A stretch of DNA of 64,000 bases from Caenorhabditis remanei (taxonomy: Eukaryota > Nematoda > Chromadorea > Rhabditida > Rhabditidae). Position numbers and translations under genes: made by a program. The stretch spans positions 16,120,001-16,184,000 of the forward strand of contig NC_071328.1 in NCBI RefSeq assembly GCF_010183535.1. Reading direction: 5' to 3'. The notes beneath the pieces were generated by a model that did not search any database, was not told where the DNA came from, and saw nothing but the letters and a program-made list of their open reading frames with translations. Below, piece after piece: positions 63,283 to 64,000 of the stretch. Position 1 is the stretch's first letter. Every line of letters starts with the position of its first letter.

Positions 63283-64000
63283 TGGGTAGACTGGAAATTC
63301 AAGAAGTCGACCTTTTTTATCCGTTTCAGACATCTAATATAAAATTTGGACAGTTATTGACCGATTTTTTGATTTTTTTTTCAAAAAGACAAGAATTTTT
63401 ATATCATTTGATAGCGTTTTGAATTTTCAACATTTCTATTCAAAAACCATGTGAATCCGTCAAAAACCCGTTGAGTTACACTCATTTCAAGTTTTACTGA
63501 GGCTAACTGACTACAAACTACAAATCTCAGTTAGCCTCAGCAAAATTTCAAAACCCTTTTACGATGTGAGTTCTTATCGGATTTTAGTGATTTTTGGCTG
63601 AAAATGTAGGATTTTTTCTGCACTTTTTGATTAGAGACAATTTTTAAATTATTTTCAAGAAAAAATCAATAATTTCTCCCAAAATTATTTATTATCAATT
63701 TTTATATCAATCGATAGCTTTTCCAATTTTGGTAATTTTTGTACAAAAACCATGCGAATCCGTCAAAAGCCCGCTAAGTTATCCCCGTTCTAAGTTTTGC
63801 TGAGGCTAACTGACTACACACTACAAAGATGAGTTAGCCTCAGCAAAACTTCAAAGTGCTCGAATTCGGTCATTTTTCGTCGAATTTTTGTGATTTTTTC
63901 ATAAAAATGTAGGGTTTTTGACGGAAAATCGTATTTACCAATGTTTTTTCGCAAACTTTTGCTCTAGTTTTAAGAAAAAAAAACGTTATACATTTTGAAA

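Larger units (their letters stand above)
36400..63900. repeat. periodic TTTTGCTGAGGCTAACTGA palindrome family (about 39 copies)
   Basis: The core is TTTTGCTGAGGCTAACTGA, then CTACAAACTACAAA (or its complement), then TCAGTTAGCCTCAGCAAAA. Arms extend outward through GAGTTAC and TCCGTCAAAAAC, making a palindrome of about 150 bp. Cores near 36441, 37885, 38811, 38927, 39228, 39867, 41500, 41804, 42112, 42832, 43953, 44265, 44581, 45227, 45525, 45836, 46659, 46957, 49055, 49354, 50142, 50486, 50804, 51657, 51977, 52592, 52869, 54942, 55253, 56508, 56835, 57141, 59218, 59593, 59870, 62405, 62843, 63493 and 63796. Neighbours are often 280-320 bp apart. Arms are conserved better than the flanks. Copies fill the introns of the CaaX gene but miss its exons; none lie left of 36.4 kb. 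Confidence 0.85.

Overview
The window looks like nuclear DNA from a nematode of the genus Caenorhabditis, but not C. elegans itself. The reasons are compact protein-coding exons with GT..TTTTCAG introns, acyl-CoA oxidase proteins that read like Caenorhabditis ACOX-1, jockey/CR1-like LINE reverse transcriptases, and a very high density of short palindromic, MITE-like repeats. The species cannot be fixed from the sequence alone. No tRNA gene with a good fold, rRNA, CRISPR array or bacterial feature is present.

Region 1 (1-14.6 kb, minus strand) is a head-to-tail cluster of three acyl-CoA oxidase genes. Gene I (8409-14600, 676 aa, ends SKL) and gene II (3653-8233, 661 aa, ends AKL) have all eight exons. 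Gene III (793-3433) has exons 1-6 only; its last two exons are lost or lie left of the window. Splice positions and phases are the same in all three. The genes are 176 and 219 bp apart. They should perform the first, FAD-dependent, H2O2-producing step of peroxisomal beta-oxidation, which in Caenorhabditis also shortens ascaroside pheromone side chains. Their introns hold a conserved tRNA-like element, foldback elements and a hAT-like MITE.

Region 2 (14.6-36.2 kb) has no convincing host gene. It is dominated by arrays of a short GC-rich hairpin word (GCGCCGAAGGCGC and variants) joined by recurring spacer words. Embedded in them are hAT-like MITEs with 8-bp target duplications, two 5'-truncated LINEs with open reverse-transcriptase frames, a 28-base poly-G tract and several foldback elements.

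Region 3 (36.2-64 kb) carries about 39 copies of a palindrome built on TTTTGCTGAGGCTAACTGA/CTACAAACTACA, spaced roughly every 300 bp in many places, and about ten copies or half-copies of a second palindrome built on CTCCGCCCACTTTTGAGATA. Through them runs one plus-strand gene (40257-57419) whose exons are all joined in phase 2. It encodes a Pro/Glu-rich protein of about 225 aa ending KKKKCGCCSVQ, a polybasic-plus-CaaX lipid anchor. The sequence supports three alternative first exons, and possibly an alternative 3' end (58756-63282) without the CaaX box.

The strongest candidates for something undescribed are (a) a set of hAT-like MITEs that share a CAKASTTG-type terminus and 8-bp target duplications but carry different simple-sequence interiors (GGGCC, TTCCGG, ACTTCCG), and (b) the all-phase-2 CaaX gene embedded in periodic palindromes.
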